Part shown: positions 34,631 to 43,385 of the stretch, one piece after another
Numbering within the stretch: the first letter of the stretch is position 1
How the letters are laid out: each line of letters opens with the position of its first letter
DNA from: Mariniflexile gromovii
GTDB lineage: Bacteria > Bacteroidota > Bacteroidia > Flavobacteriales > Flavobacteriaceae
Assembly (NCBI RefSeq): GCF_017814435.1
Contig: NZ_JAGJCB010000003.1
Span: 329,719 to 393,718 of the forward strand
Length of the DNA stretch: 64,000 nt
Direction of reading: 5' to 3'
Program-made: the position numbers and the translations under genes
The notes under the pieces: generated by a model
What the model saw: only the letters and a program-made list of their open reading frames with translations
Databases searched by the model: none
Told to the model about the DNA's origin: nothing

Positions 34631-35188
34631 TTATTGTTGAGCTCCAGGAGGATATTTTGCCATAATTTCGGTAACAAACTCTTTAATGCGTTCTTCTTTT
34701 TTCTCCATATTTTGGGTTAAATAGCCAGTGCCCATACCTTGCCAAACCAGTTCTTTTTTATTGGCATCAATTAAATCGATGAACAATACACCTTCGGTTC
34801 TTGTTGATACATTAGGTTGGTTCCACCCCCAGCCCCAACCAGGACCAAAGCCACCATAACCTCCCCAGCCCCAACCGCCGTAACCCCAAGAGTTGTTGTA
34901 AACATCAACACGTTGGTTCGACTTGGTAAAAAGGCTAATAAGTACATCTGGATTATCTGATTTTGTAAATCCTTTAGCAAGCATTTCAGCTTCAATAGCG
35001 CGAAGAATTCTACGTTTATCTAAATCACTAATTTCAGCTTTATCTATGCCTGTCTTAAAAAAAGCAAAAGTTTTGTATGTTGAAAAATTAGCATTTTTAT
35101 CATAATCGGATGCAACTCTAACAGAGCTGCAAGATGTTACCACCAATAGTAAAGCTAAAAATGGTAAGGTTTTAAGTAATTTTTTCAT
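34631..35188 (-). CDS. DUF4136 domain lipoprotein
   Basis: A 185-residue lipoprotein (signal ending LLLVVTSCSS). The mature domain matches DUF4136 as I know it: VASDYDKNANFSTYKTFAFF, ILRAIEAEMLAKGF, PDVLISLFTKSNQ and VLFIDLIDANKKELVWQGMG. A Gly/Trp-rich insertion (YGGWGWGGYGGFGPGWGWG, about 103-122) probably forms a flexible loop. It is likely anchored to the outer membrane. Function unknown; monocistronic. Confidence 0.87.
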   Translation of the reverse strand: MKKLLKTLPFLALLLVVTSCSSVRVASDYDKNANFSTYKTFAFFKTGIDKAEISDLDKRRILRAIEAEMLAKGFTKSDNPDVLISLFTKSNQRVDVYNNSWGYGGWGWGGYGGFGPGWGWGWNQPNVSTRTEGVLFIDLIDANKKELVWQGMGTGYLTQNMEKKEERIKEFVTEIMAKYPPGAQQ

Positions 35189-35281
35189 AGCTGTTTAAAA
35201 TTTATTAGTTTAAAAAGTAAATGTTTCTGTGATAAATAGCATCAACAATCATACCAAGGGAATATTGAAAACTGGGTTTTA

Positions 35282-35452
35282 TTATTTGGAGTGTTTTATT
35301 CTATTGGTTTTAGTGTTAAACCCATAGGGGCAATGTCTACAACCACTTTCACAACAATACCCTCTTTTTAATAAGTATTGTTCGGTAAAACAGCGATACC
35401 CTTCTGGGGTTAGGTAGTAGTCGCCTTCTTCAATGGGGATTATTTTTTTCAT
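35282..35452 (-). CDS. Small Cys-rich protein, DUF5522-like
   Basis: A 56-residue protein with ATG at 35450-35452 and stop at 35282-35284. The sequence MKKIIPIEEGDYYLTPEGYR is followed by TEQYLLKRGYCCESGCRHCP, giving four closely placed Cys (CCxxxCxxC) plus one earlier Cys. This is the DUF5522 pattern I recall from many bacteria, often annotated near oxidoreductase genes. The Cys group suggests metal binding. Function unknown. Confidence 0.8.
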   Translation of the reverse strand: MKKIIPIEEGDYYLTPEGYRCFTEQYLLKRGYCCESGCRHCPYGFNTKTNRIKHSK

Positions 35453-35501
35453 CTATAACAAATATAATGTATTTTGGATTGATTTTTGACACGCTTAAAA
35501 C

Positions 35502-35852
35502 ATGATTTTTATTTCGAAATATTTAGTGCCCAAAGGTTATTTAGGAGTAACATGCTATCCTTTTGTGTTTTTGAAAACGAAGGAATTAAAACTTGATTCG
35601 GTATTGATTAACCATGAAAATATTCATTTAAGGCAACAAATTGAAATACTTGTGATTCCTTTTTACTTCATTTATGGTGTGGAGTTTGTAATACGCTTGA
35701 TTCAATATAAAAATTGGCGTGCAGCGTACAGAAACATCTCGTTTGAACGAGAAGCTTATGCACATGAAACCCAATTAGATTATTTAAAACAACGAAAATT
35801 TTGGAGTTTTTTAAAGTATCTTCGCCCTAATGAATTTCAACTTAAAACATAG
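35502..35852 (+). CDS. Small protein with an HExxH motif and one membrane segment
   Basis: A 116-residue protein. NHENIHLRQQIE (about 37-48) contains HENIH, the HExxH zinc-peptidase motif, followed by a hydrophobic helix (VIPFYFIYGVEFVIRLI, 52-68) and a conserved-looking FEREAYAHE near residue 85, which could supply the third ligand. It resembles a stripped-down peptidase domain. Proteolysis is not proven, and many such short proteins are annotated only as hypothetical. Its last 23 bases overlap the start of the next gene, indicating coupling. Confidence 0.7.
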   Translation: MIFISKYLVPKGYLGVTCYPFVFLKTKELKLDSVLINHENIHLRQQIEILVIPFYFIYGVEFVIRLIQYKNWRAAYRNISFEREAYAHETQLDYLKQRKFWSFLKYLRPNEFQLKT

Positions 35853-36741
35853 TGTAAACCAGCACATAGTTTTGCCTAATAAAAGCGGTGTTACCTTATA
35901 TCTTAAAAGAGAAGATACCATTCATCCGTTTGTTTCTGGAAACAAGTACCGAAAACTTAAATATAATCTTCTTGAAGCTGAAAAATTAGGTTGTAAAACC
36001 TTGCTTACTTTTGGTGGTGCTTTTTCAAACCATATTGCTGCGGTGGCTTCGGCAGGCCAACTTATGGGTTTTAAAACTATTGGTGTTATTCGTGGCGATG
36101 AGTTAAAAGATGCTGTAAATGAAAATGCAACTTTGAAGTTTTCACAACAATGTGGCATGCAGTTTAAGTTTGTTTCTCGAGAGGTTTACAGAGAAAAAAC
36201 ATCTGTATTTTTTATTGAAAATTTAAAAGCAGAATTTGGCGAATTTTATTTAATTCCCGAAGGAGGAACAAATACCTTGGCAATTAAAGGCTGCGAAGAG
36301 ATTTTAACACCTGAAGATGATGGGGTCGACTATATATGTTGTGCCGTTGGAACGGGTGGAACCATATCCGGACTTATAAATTGTTCAAAACCTAGTCAAC
36401 AAGTTTTAGGATTTCCTGCCTTAAAAGGAAGTTTTTTACAACAAGATATTAGTAAATTTGCAATGAAAACCAATTGGGAGCTTAAAACCGAATACCATTT
36501 TGGAGGTTATGCAAAAATAAACACCGAATTGGTAGCGTTTATCAATCAGTTTAAAAAGCAATACCATATTCCGTTAGATCCCGTTTATACGGGAAAAATG
36601 ATGTTTGGTATTTTCGACTTAATTGAAAAAGGCTATTTCCCAAAAGGAACAAAAATATTGGCTATTCATACAGGTGGTTTGCAGGGGATAGAAGGCATGA
36701 ATGCGGTTTTACAAAAGAAAAATTTACCATTAATTGTATAA
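35830..36741 (+). CDS. PLP-dependent ACC deaminase/D-cysteine desulfhydrase family protein
   Basis: A 303-residue fold-type II PLP enzyme. Lys39 in FVSGNKYRKLKYNL is the likely cofactor lysine, LTFGGAFSNHIAAVA binds the cofactor phosphate or substrate, and CAVGTGGTISGL is the phosphate-binding loop. The family covers 1-aminocyclopropane-1-carboxylate deaminase and D-cysteine desulfhydrase, which cannot be told apart here; D-amino acid desulfhydration is the commoner bacterial activity. The start at 35830 overlaps the upstream gene by 23 bases. Confidence 0.88.
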   Translation: MNFNLKHSVNQHIVLPNKSGVTLYLKREDTIHPFVSGNKYRKLKYNLLEAEKLGCKTLLTFGGAFSNHIAAVASAGQLMGFKTIGVIRGDELKDAVNENATLKFSQQCGMQFKFVSREVYREKTSVFFIENLKAEFGEFYLIPEGGTNTLAIKGCEEILTPEDDGVDYICCAVGTGGTISGLINCSKPSQQVLGFPALKGSFLQQDISKFAMKTNWELKTEYHFGGYAKINTELVAFINQFKKQYHIPLDPVYTGKMMFGIFDLIEKGYFPKGTKILAIHTGGLQGIEGMNAVLQKKNLPLIV

Positions 36742-36745
36742 TTTA

Positions 36746-37768
36746 ATGAAGAAAATAGTAGTTTTTTGCTTGATGGCAAGTTTTATATTTAGTTGTGGTT
36801 CTAAAAAAGCCGTTACAAAAAAGAAATCTTCAAGTAGAACAAAAACAGAGAGCGTTGTTACTGAAAATCACCCTCGAGATAATCCAAAAATGGAAAATGG
36901 AGAGGAAGTTGTGAATGGTGTTGAGGTTAAAATTACATCAACGGATGAATATATTGCCCTTTTTAGAGCCATTGCACAAGAAGAAATGCGTTTATACGGC
37001 ATACCTGCCAGTATTACTTTGGCGCAAGGTATTTTAGAATCGAATTCTGGAAAAGGACGACTTGCAGTTGAAGCCAATAACCATTTTGGTATCAAATGCC
37101 ATGATTGGACAGGTGAAAGAATTTATCATGATGATGATGCCTCCCAAGAATGTTTCAGAAAATATAATGATTCCAAATATTCATACAGAGACCATTCGCT
37201 ATTTTTAACGCAGCGTTCCCGTTATGCGGCTCTTTTCAAACTAAAAAAAGAAGATTACAAAGGTTGGGCAAGGGAACTTAGAAATGCAGGATATGCTACC
37301 GATAGAAAATACCCAGAGAAATTAATAAGTTTGATAGAGAGGTACCGTTTGCATAAATATGATGAAGAAGTTTTAGGAGATGTTTACGTGAAGTATGAAG
37401 ATGAAATAGGCGATTTCTCTATATATTATGTTGAAAGGGGCGATACGATGTACTCTATTTCCAAAAAGTTCAATATGTCTGTAGAAGAACTAAAAGCGGC
37501 GAATAACTTATCTACAACCTCACTTAGTGTTGGCCAAAAATTAAAGATAGATAAGAATGCAAAAGAAACGGTGGCGGTTGCATCAAAACCAAAAGCTTCA
37601 GAACAACCAGTAAAAGTCAATCGGTATCACATCGTTGGAAAAGGAGAAACTTTGTATTCCATATCAAAGCGGTACGATATGACTGTTTCCGAACTTCAAA
37701 AAATGAATGGTTTAAAGGATAATGCCTTAAATATAGGGCAACAACTTCAAGTAAAACCAGCAAATTAA
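36746..37768 (+). CDS. Glucosaminidase-LysM lipoprotein (peptidoglycan hydrolase)
   Basis: A 340-residue lipoprotein read from ATG at 36746 ([19 protein letters not shown]). An upstream TTG at 36734 would add four residues and is unlikely. After a Ser/Lys-rich linker, a Bax/FlgJ-type glucosaminidase domain spans about 65-200 ([20 protein letters not shown] with catalytic Glu, then [42 protein letters not shown]). Two LysM domains follow ([17 protein letters not shown] near 232 and [20 protein letters not shown] near 293). It cleaves glycan strands during cell-wall turnover. It starts 4 bases after the previous stop codon and is 7 bases from hemL. Confidence 0.93.
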   Translation: MKKIVVFCLMASFIFSCGSKKAVTKKKSSSRTKTESVVTENHPRDNPKMENGEEVVNGVEVKITSTDEYIALFRAIAQEEMRLYGIPASITLAQGILESNSGKGRLAVEANNHFGIKCHDWTGERIYHDDDASQECFRKYNDSKYSYRDHSLFLTQRSRYAALFKLKKEDYKGWARELRNAGYATDRKYPEKLISLIERYRLHKYDEEVLGDVYVKYEDEIGDFSIYYVERGDTMYSISKKFNMSVEELKAANNLSTTSLSVGQKLKIDKNAKETVAVASKPKASEQPVKVNRYHIVGKGETLYSISKRYDMTVSELQKMNGLKDNALNIGQQLQVKPAN

Positions 37769-37775
37769 AATACAA

Positions 37776-39062
37776 ATGAATTATACAAGAAGTAGTGCTT
37801 TATTTGCACAAGCCGAAAAGGTGATTCCTGGAGGTGTAAATTCACCAGTTAGAGCATTTAAAGGTGTTGGCGGCACGCCCATTTTCGTAAAAGAAGCCAA
37901 AGGCGCATATTTATATGATGAAGATGGTAACCGTTTGATTGATTATATAAATTCTTGGGGCCCTATGATTTTGGGGCACGCCTACCAACCTGTGGTAGAT
38001 GCGGTTGTTGAGAAAGCCAAAAAAGGAACATCGTTTGGAATGCCTACCGAAATAGAAACACAAATTGCCGAATTAGCGGTTTCCATGGTACCAAATATTG
38101 ATAAAATCCGTTTTGTGAATTCTGGTACCGAAGCTTGTATGAGTGCGGTACGTTTGGCAAGAGGTTTTACTAAAAAGGATAAAATTATAAAGTTTGCCGG
38201 TTGTTACCATGGGCATAGCGACTCGTTTTTAATACAAGCGGGTAGTGGTGCCAGTACTTTTGGAACGCCCAACAGTCCTGGAGTAACACAAGGTACAGCC
38301 AAAGATACTTTGTTGGCAGCTTACAACGATATTGAAAATGTAAAGCAATTAGTTGAAGCGAACAAAAACGAAATTGCTTGTATTATTATTGAGCCTGTAG
38401 CAGGAAATATGGGTTGTGTGCCTCCGCAAAACGATTTTTTGAATAAATTAAGAACACTTTGTACAGCGGAAAATATCCTGTTGATTTTTGATGAGGTGAT
38501 GACGGGTTTCCGATTGGCTAAAGGTGGCGCTCAAGAACTTTTCAATATAAATGCAGATATTGTTTGCTTTGGAAAAGTAATTGGTGGCGGTTTGCCTGTG
38601 GGGGCTTTTGCAGCAAGAAATGACATCATGAATGAGTTGGCTCCTTTAGGTCCCGTGTATCAAGCAGGAACTTTAAGTGGGAATCCGTTGGCTATGGCAG
38701 CAGGTTTAGCCATGTTAACGGAACTGAACAATGATGCCGAGGTGTTTAATCGTTTGGCTGAAAAAACCGAATATTTACATAAGGGTATTGCTAAAGTTTT
38801 AAACGATAACCATATTGTACATACCATAAATAGAGTTGGTTCTATGATTTCGGTGCATTTTGATGCATCACCTGTTGTAGATTTTGCAACCGCAGCAAAA
38901 GGAAACAATGATACTTTTAAAAAGTTCTTCCATGGGCTGCTTAACGAAGGTGTTTATATCGCGCCAAGTGCTTTTGAAACATGGTTTATTACCGATGCTT
39001 TGTCTTATGAAGATTTGGATTTTACCATTAATGCCGTAAACAAGGTTGCAAAAACATTATAA
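37776..39062 (+). CDS. hemL: Glutamate-1-semialdehyde 2,1-aminomutase
   Basis: A 428-residue PLP-dependent aminomutase making 5-aminolevulinate for heme. Family features: [66 protein letters not shown] and the PLP lysine Lys267 in [15 protein letters not shown]. Full length. It follows the glucosaminidase gene by 7 bases and ends at a long hairpin, so it closes the group 35502-39062. Confidence 0.97.
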   Translation: MNYTRSSALFAQAEKVIPGGVNSPVRAFKGVGGTPIFVKEAKGAYLYDEDGNRLIDYINSWGPMILGHAYQPVVDAVVEKAKKGTSFGMPTEIETQIAELAVSMVPNIDKIRFVNSGTEACMSAVRLARGFTKKDKIIKFAGCYHGHSDSFLIQAGSGASTFGTPNSPGVTQGTAKDTLLAAYNDIENVKQLVEANKNEIACIIIEPVAGNMGCVPPQNDFLNKLRTLCTAENILLIFDEVMTGFRLAKGGAQELFNINADIVCFGKVIGGGLPVGAFAARNDIMNELAPLGPVYQAGTLSGNPLAMAAGLAMLTELNNDAEVFNRLAEKTEYLHKGIAKVLNDNHIVHTINRVGSMISVHFDASPVVDFATAAKGNNDTFKKFFHGLLNEGVYIAPSAFETWFITDALSYEDLDFTINAVNKVAKTL

Positions 39063-39068
39063 ATAAGA

Positions 39069-39100
39069 AAGCGCATTTCTTAATTTAAAGAAATGCGCTT
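39069..39100. terminator. Hairpin between hemL and the convergent DUF4890-like gene
   Basis: A perfect 13-base inverted repeat (39069-39081 and 39088-39100) with a six-base loop lies 7 bases after the hemL stop. T-runs are weak on both strands, but its position between convergent genes fits a bidirectional terminator. Confidence 0.7.
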
Positions 39101-39137
39101 AACCAACTAAACTAACTAAATTAATCAAACTAAATCA

Positions 39138-39617
39138 TTATTGTTTTTTTTGGCCTTTGCCTCTTTGCTTTTCACCATCTTTTTTCATGCCAACAGCTCT
39201 CTCGCGCATTTTTCCTTGAACTTTTTCCCATTTTTCAAATTGCTCTTTGTTTAAAATCGATTTCATTTTAGCTTTTGTTGCAATTTGATGGTCCAACTTA
39301 GCGTTTTCCATAGCCAAGCGTTGTTCTTTGGTTGGTTTTTCCATGTTGCCACTTTCTTTTTTTGCTTTAAAAGTTGCCATCATTTCTTTGCGTTTTGTGG
39401 CATTTTTAAGATTCATGGCGTATATTTCTTTTTGTTGCGATGCATTCAAATCCAAATGCAAGGTCATTTTTTTGGTTTGAAGATTTGCTACTTCGTCTGG
39501 CGTAAGGTCGCTCATTCTATGTGTTCTCTCTCCGCGGTTTGGGCGTTCTTTTCTTTCTTGTTGGGCAAAACCTTGAATAGATATTAAGGCTAATGCAATG
39601 ATTATAAGTCTTTTCAT
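39138..39617 (-). CDS. Secreted DUF4890/Spy-like helical protein
   Basis: A 159-residue exported protein (signal peptide 1-18, ending IQGFAQ). The mature part is strongly charged and helical, with LTPDEVANLQTKKMTLHLDL, LNASQQKEIYAMNLKNA and an ILNKEQFEKWEKVQGKM segment. These LTxxQ-like repeats recall CpxP/Spy and the Bacteroidetes DUF4890 group. It possibly acts as a periplasmic chaperone or stress protein. The tail is Lys/Gly/Gln-rich. Monocistronic. Confidence 0.82.
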   Translation of the reverse strand: MKRLIIIALALISIQGFAQQERKERPNRGERTHRMSDLTPDEVANLQTKKMTLHLDLNASQQKEIYAMNLKNATKRKEMMATFKAKKESGNMEKPTKEQRLAMENAKLDHQIATKAKMKSILNKEQFEKWEKVQGKMRERAVGMKKDGEKQRGKGQKKQ

Positions 39618-39948
39618 TTTTATAAATTTTTAATGTTATTTGCTATTAGGACTTTTAGAACTTAAAAAGGTTTAAAGTGCTTGCCTGTTTTAACAAGAAG
39701 TTAACTTTAAAAAGGATATCCTTTGTGGGTATTGGAAACACCTTGCAGAGTAGGCATTGGATAATTTGAAGATGCTTTAGTTTTTTAGAGTAGTAAACTT
39801 AAATAAGAAACTTTTTGCTTTAAAAGTGGATTCCTGCATTCGCAGGAATGACAAAAGTATTTATACCATTCGTAAAAAATGAGCGGTAGGCGTGCTTATA
39901 CTGGTTGGATTTTTTTATTGGTTATATACGTATGTTGCCACACGTTTT
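39618..39948. other. Gene-free stretch with one dispersed-type hairpin repeat
   Basis: No gene is seen in these 331 bases. ATTCCTGC/GCAGGAAT (39830-39837 and 39842-39849) forms a small palindrome inside GGATTCCTGCATTCGCAGGA, continuing ATGACAAA. This sequence is of a kind I know as a common dispersed intergenic repeat in bacteria. The right end carries the cassette-edge 10-mer at 39934. Confidence 0.6.
39934..39943 (+). repeat. Inverted 10-mer at the left edge of an accessory two-gene cassette
   Basis: GTTGCCACAC occurs here and, inverted, at 41559-41568. In the wider 15-base context 13 positions agree (ATGTTGCCACACGTT against ACGTTGCCACACATT). It lies 6 bases beyond the stop of the first cassette gene. 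Confidence 0.65.
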
Positions 39949-41151
39949 TTATCCGCAACATTTTTTTAATTTAATACCACTACCACAAAAACAGTAATCA
40001 TTCCTACCAATGTTTTTAATGGTTTCAGGAAATTTTATTTCATACTTTTCCATTAATGGTTTATAGTAATCTAAATCGAACCTTTGAGCAAAATCTGCGT
40101 CAAATGCAACAATATCCGAGTCTGGTCTTTTTTCAAGTTTAGTTCTTAAATATCCACCAAAAAAACCTAGTTCACTATCTGCAATAAAATATTTTGAGTT
40201 TTGAGTTCGTTTTTTGAAATAATCAAAAAGAGTGTCAAAACCTTGCGAGTATTCCATAATTATTTCTAGGTCAAAAATACTCATAGCGATAGGCGTAATT
40301 TTTTCTTTGTGAAAAAATAATCTAGTATGAGCTGTAATTGCAGGATAGCTATCAAGAACTAAACAAGCTGAATAAATTTCGTTTACTTCCGGAAGTTCAA
40401 GTTTTTTGCCACTATCTTTATATTGAAAATAACATTTATTGCTTAAAATTAATTCATAAGGTAAAATAGCTTGTTCGTGTGCGTCTCGAACTGCGAGTTT
40501 AAAGTCTTTCTCAAACGTAGCAATATCTCCATTTTTAGATAATTGACTTAGTCTTTTTGATTTGACTTGAAAAATCAGCATTTTATTATCTTTTACTACG
40601 CAAATATCAATATCAGTTACTGTTGTTGCTTTTACTTCTTTTACTTCGACTTCTGAATGAATAAATTTTGAGTCAATTTTTCTTGAAAGTAATTTAGCTA
40701 CAATATTTTCAGCTATGTCTCCTCTGTTTTTTTGTGCTTTATTCCGATATTTTTTGTCATCAATCATCCAATAGAAAGGGCTGTCATAAATAGCCTCTGA
40801 TACCGTGTAAGGTAATGGAATGATGTAACTGTTATCCGTTTTAATTACTGGTCGAATTTTGAATTGATTCAAATCTCCAATTCCATTAAAGTTTTGATTT
40901 AGAACTTCATTTTCTTTAAATGATAACGAGTCTAATATTTTTATAAAATTTGGATTTTTTTTAAATATGTAATTATTAAAATTAAAAGTATAAAGTTCAA
41001 TAAAATTGTCTCCGAAATCTTTAACATTTAATTTGAAATTTATAATAGATTTTAAATTAATGTAGAGATTTTTAGCATCTTCTAAACTGAAATTTTTGTT
41101 AGTTAGCAACCAATCTTTATCTAGTGAATATTTTGTTTCTAAAAAATTCAT
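39949..41151 (-). CDS. PD-(D/E)XK-like nuclease candidate with C-terminal SEC-C zinc motif
   Basis: A 400-residue protein. Residues about 140-200 carry the pattern of a restriction-endonuclease fold: a helix with RGDIAENIVAKLL (143-155), Asp180/Asp182 in TDIDICVV and Q195-V-K197 in MLIFQVKSK. Mrr-type enzymes use QxK in place of ExK. The C-terminus (383-400) is a SEC-C motif, GRNDYCFCGSGIKLKKCC, which binds zinc. It could be a DNA-cutting defence enzyme, but no restriction or phage-defence partner is recognisable except the small gene at 41173. Domain call by eye only. Confidence 0.65.
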   Translation of the reverse strand: MNFLETKYSLDKDWLLTNKNFSLEDAKNLYINLKSIINFKLNVKDFGDNFIELYTFNFNNYIFKKNPNFIKILDSLSFKENEVLNQNFNGIGDLNQFKIRPVIKTDNSYIIPLPYTVSEAIYDSPFYWMIDDKKYRNKAQKNRGDIAENIVAKLLSRKIDSKFIHSEVEVKEVKATTVTDIDICVVKDNKMLIFQVKSKRLSQLSKNGDIATFEKDFKLAVRDAHEQAILPYELILSNKCYFQYKDSGKKLELPEVNEIYSACLVLDSYPAITAHTRLFFHKEKITPIAMSIFDLEIIMEYSQGFDTLFDYFKKRTQNSKYFIADSELGFFGGYLRTKLEKRPDSDIVAFDADFAQRFDLDYYKPLMEKYEIKFPETIKNIGRNDYCFCGSGIKLKKCCG

Positions 41152-41172
41152 AAATTGATAATCATAAGCTCC

Positions 41173-41547
41173 TCAAGGTCCATAAAAGACAGTTTCTCTG
41201 ACAGATGCAGGGTTTGTTCTGAATTCTAGATGATAGTTTTCAAATTCTTCAGGTTTTGGAAAGTGTTTCAAGAAAGTTAAATGATAATTGTCCATTAATT
41301 TATGAACTCTTTTTGCTTTTAACTTGAAATCTGTTTTATCTGTTAGTTGTCTATGTCTGTTTTTTAACCAAAGACCGAATAAAAAAGTTATTTCATTTTC
41401 GTTAAGTAACGCTCTGAAATTTCTAGTTGCTAATTGGTCGGTTGAACAGTTTAAGTTCTCTCCAACTAAGTAGAGTAAAACGATCAGAAAATCAGAATGA
41501 GATGAAAATTCATTTAATTCCGCTAAAATTTCATTCTCATCTCGCAT
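41173..41547 (-). CDS. Unknown 124-residue partner of the nuclease candidate
   Basis: A 124-residue, probably helical, cytoplasmic protein with no recognised domain (EILAELNEFSSHSDFLIVLL near the start; FLFGLWLKNRHRQLTDK in the middle). It precedes the SEC-C nuclease candidate by 21 bases and is almost certainly co-transcribed. The pair is closely bracketed by inverted 10-mers, so the two genes probably move and work together, perhaps as nuclease and accessory or immunity factor. That role is inference. Confidence 0.6.
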   Translation of the reverse strand: MRDENEILAELNEFSSHSDFLIVLLYLVGENLNCSTDQLATRNFRALLNENEITFLFGLWLKNRHRQLTDKTDFKLKAKRVHKLMDNYHLTFLKHFPKPEEFENYHLEFRTNPASVRETVFYGP

Positions 41548-41558
41548 TTTTTTTAAAT

Positions 41559-41568
41559 GTGTGGCAAC
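41559..41568 (-). repeat. Inverted 10-mer at the right edge of the accessory cassette
   Basis: GTGTGGCAAC, the reverse complement of 39934-39943, lies 11 bases upstream of the first cassette gene. Confidence 0.65.
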
Positions 41569-41665
41569 GTTTGTTATTGTTGTCTTGTAAATATAAAATT
41601 ATTTTCTGTAAAAAAATACGCTATATATTTCTTTTGCTAAAAGCTAATTTGGTTTATGGGATGCA

Positions 41666-41785
41666 CGTTAGGGATTACTCATGCATTCTATTTTATATTA
41701 ATGAAATCGTGAATGACGCATTTGTAGTGGAAAGTCCATCGAGGTACGAGCGAGGACTTGTAACCCTTCGACTTCGCTCAGGATA
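41666..41785 (+). repeat. Recurrent intergenic element, copy 1
   Basis: Within the 278-base gap 41548-41825 are CGTTAGGGAT (41666-41675), TTGTAGTGGAAAGTCC (41722-41737) and GGACTTGTAAC (41754-41764). AAGTCC/GGACTT form a stem around a GA-rich loop. The tail CTTCGACTTCGCTCAGGA (41766-41783) is of a dispersed-repeat type. A similar order of blocks occurs on the minus strand at 63728-63604. I believe I have met this arrangement between genes in other Flavobacteriaceae, from memory only. It may be an RNA-level structure. Confidence 0.5.
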
Positions 41786-41825
41786 AACCCCAAGCACGAC
41801 CTTTGTGGTATCGCCCAAAAAAATG

Positions 41826-43043
41826 TTATTTAAAAATGGGTAGTTTTAAACTAATGCCTGTTTGAAAATCGGGGGCGTTGTTTACACGAAAATCTTCATT
41901 GAAATAGAGAGACAATGTTAAGTTTGGGCGCCCATAGGTGTACATAAATGTCCAGAGCGATAAACTTTTGTACAATGTTTCAAAACCATGTTGCCAGCCA
42001 CCATTTATTTCTTTCCATTTACCAATCATTCGGTAATAATCGGCTTCTTCTCGTTTGTTGTAACTGGATTGAATTTGGTAGTTAACACTAAAGGCATTAT
42101 AATTTTTTTGTTTTGTGAATTTGGCTATTTCAAGATCGGCTTCAAAAGTTCCTAAATATGGATTGTTTCCTAAATCAACCACGTCTTTAAAATTAATCAT
42201 GTTTTTTCGAAGTACATTCAACCCTAAGCCCGCATTGAATTCATAATTATTTTTTATTTGAATTTTCTTGATAGCGTTTGCTGAAAGACCAAAATCTATA
42301 GATGAATTAAATTTAGAAGTGTTAATCCCTAAATGGCTTCCAAAATTGATATATATGTTTTTTGTTTTATTTATTGAAAGTGATGGGTAATAATAATGGT
42401 TAACTTCGATGCCGCCTACAAAGAAATCATTGTTGTTTAATTCAAGCGTGTTTCCGTTTCTATCTTGATATTTAAAATTTACCTGATTTAACCCATAGTA
42501 ACGCCTTCCATAAGGGTCTTCACCTCCAGCTACATTGGTATGGAACCATTCGATACTTTCATCGCCAGTAAAAAGAGAAAACGGATATTTTCCTTTTGTA
42601 ATTAAATAAGAGCGTAAGGTGATATCGAGTTCATTTTTTTTATTTAAAGGTATATTGATGCCGAATCTAAATTCTTTAATTACAGCATCTATAACGATGT
42701 TCATGTAATCTGCAGGCGTGGTTTCTTGATTTTCAAAGTGAAAATTTCTATGATACCATACTAATTTACTTTGCTCTGCTCTTACTTCGGGATCTTTTGG
42801 TATATAGGTTTCAACAAAAGGATGAAAGTTGTTGCCACTTGCCGAAGTAAATGTTAATGAGGTGTTTTTGTTAGGGGTTAATTTAAAGTTTGTATTAATA
42901 CGAGAACTGAAAATTCCAAAATGGTGGGTGCTTAAAATACTTGGTTTTTCAATGCCGTTTTTAAATGATAAACTATCTTGTTTTTGAGCCATTAAAATGA
43001 AGCAAGAACAACAAAAAAAGGTAAGCAAAATATTTTTTAGCAT
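41826..43043 (-). CDS. Predicted outer-membrane beta-barrel protein
   Basis: A 405-residue protein with a signal peptide (1-19, ending FILMAQ). The body alternates short amphipathic strands and turns (FKLTPNKNTSLTFTSASG, FRFGINIPLNKKNELDITLR, KNIYINFGSHLGINTS, LTLSLYFNEDFRV), which is typical of a beta-barrel. It ends in TGISLKLPIFK. The conserved-looking YMNIVIDAVIKEFRFG and WEYG-less turns do not identify a known family. A transport or surface role is a guess. Monocistronic. Confidence 0.7.
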   Translation of the reverse strand: MLKNILLTFFCCSCFILMAQKQDSLSFKNGIEKPSILSTHHFGIFSSRINTNFKLTPNKNTSLTFTSASGNNFHPFVETYIPKDPEVRAEQSKLVWYHRNFHFENQETTPADYMNIVIDAVIKEFRFGINIPLNKKNELDITLRSYLITKGKYPFSLFTGDESIEWFHTNVAGGEDPYGRRYYGLNQVNFKYQDRNGNTLELNNNDFFVGGIEVNHYYYPSLSINKTKNIYINFGSHLGINTSKFNSSIDFGLSANAIKKIQIKNNYEFNAGLGLNVLRKNMINFKDVVDLGNNPYLGTFEADLEIAKFTKQKNYNAFSVNYQIQSSYNKREEADYYRMIGKWKEINGGWQHGFETLYKSLSLWTFMYTYGRPNLTLSLYFNEDFRVNNAPDFQTGISLKLPIFK

Positions 43044-43385
43044 GTTGTAAAAATATAGAAATTTTTAAGACTTGTGAAGTTAAGTTTATGAGGTGTGGTT
43101 CAGTGCTTTTACATGTTATATGAATGTTATTTTTCATAAAAAATTAACATTCAACATTGTTTTTCTTAAAGAAGGTTTGAAATTTTTATTTAGTTGTGTT
43201 AAACATTTCTAAATACTTTTAATACATGAAATAAAATGCTTCTATTTGTATGGTTATTTATTGGAAACATATAATGATTACACAGTAGTTATTAGTTTAG
43301 TAATAAATTAAGTTTAGTTGGTTAGTTTGTAAAAGCCCAGTAATTAAAAATTACTGGGCTTTTTAGTTTTAGTGTGTTTTTTGGT
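43044..43385. other. Gene-free stretch between an outer-membrane protein gene and lysS
   Basis: No gene is visible in these 342 A/T-rich bases. The only structure is the lysS terminator hairpin at 43331-43363. The part nearest 43043 should hold the promoter of the minus-strand outer-membrane gene, but I could not pick one with confidence. Confidence 0.6.
43331..43363 (-). terminator. Terminator of lysS
   Basis: A perfect 15-base inverted repeat (43331-43345 and 43349-43363) with a three-base loop and A/T runs at both ends, 22 bases after the lysS stop codon. Confidence 0.88.

Noticed and set aside
34790..34890. Gly/Trp-rich repeat in the DUF4136 gene as an independent repeat element
   Set aside because: It stays in frame, and a low-complexity loop of this kind is plausible within such a lipoprotein.
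41427..41786. A 119-codon plus-strand open frame upstream of the outer-membrane protein gene
   Set aside because: It runs through the start of the nuclease-partner gene, the cassette-edge 10-mer and a recurrent intergenic element, and its product has no coherent domain.
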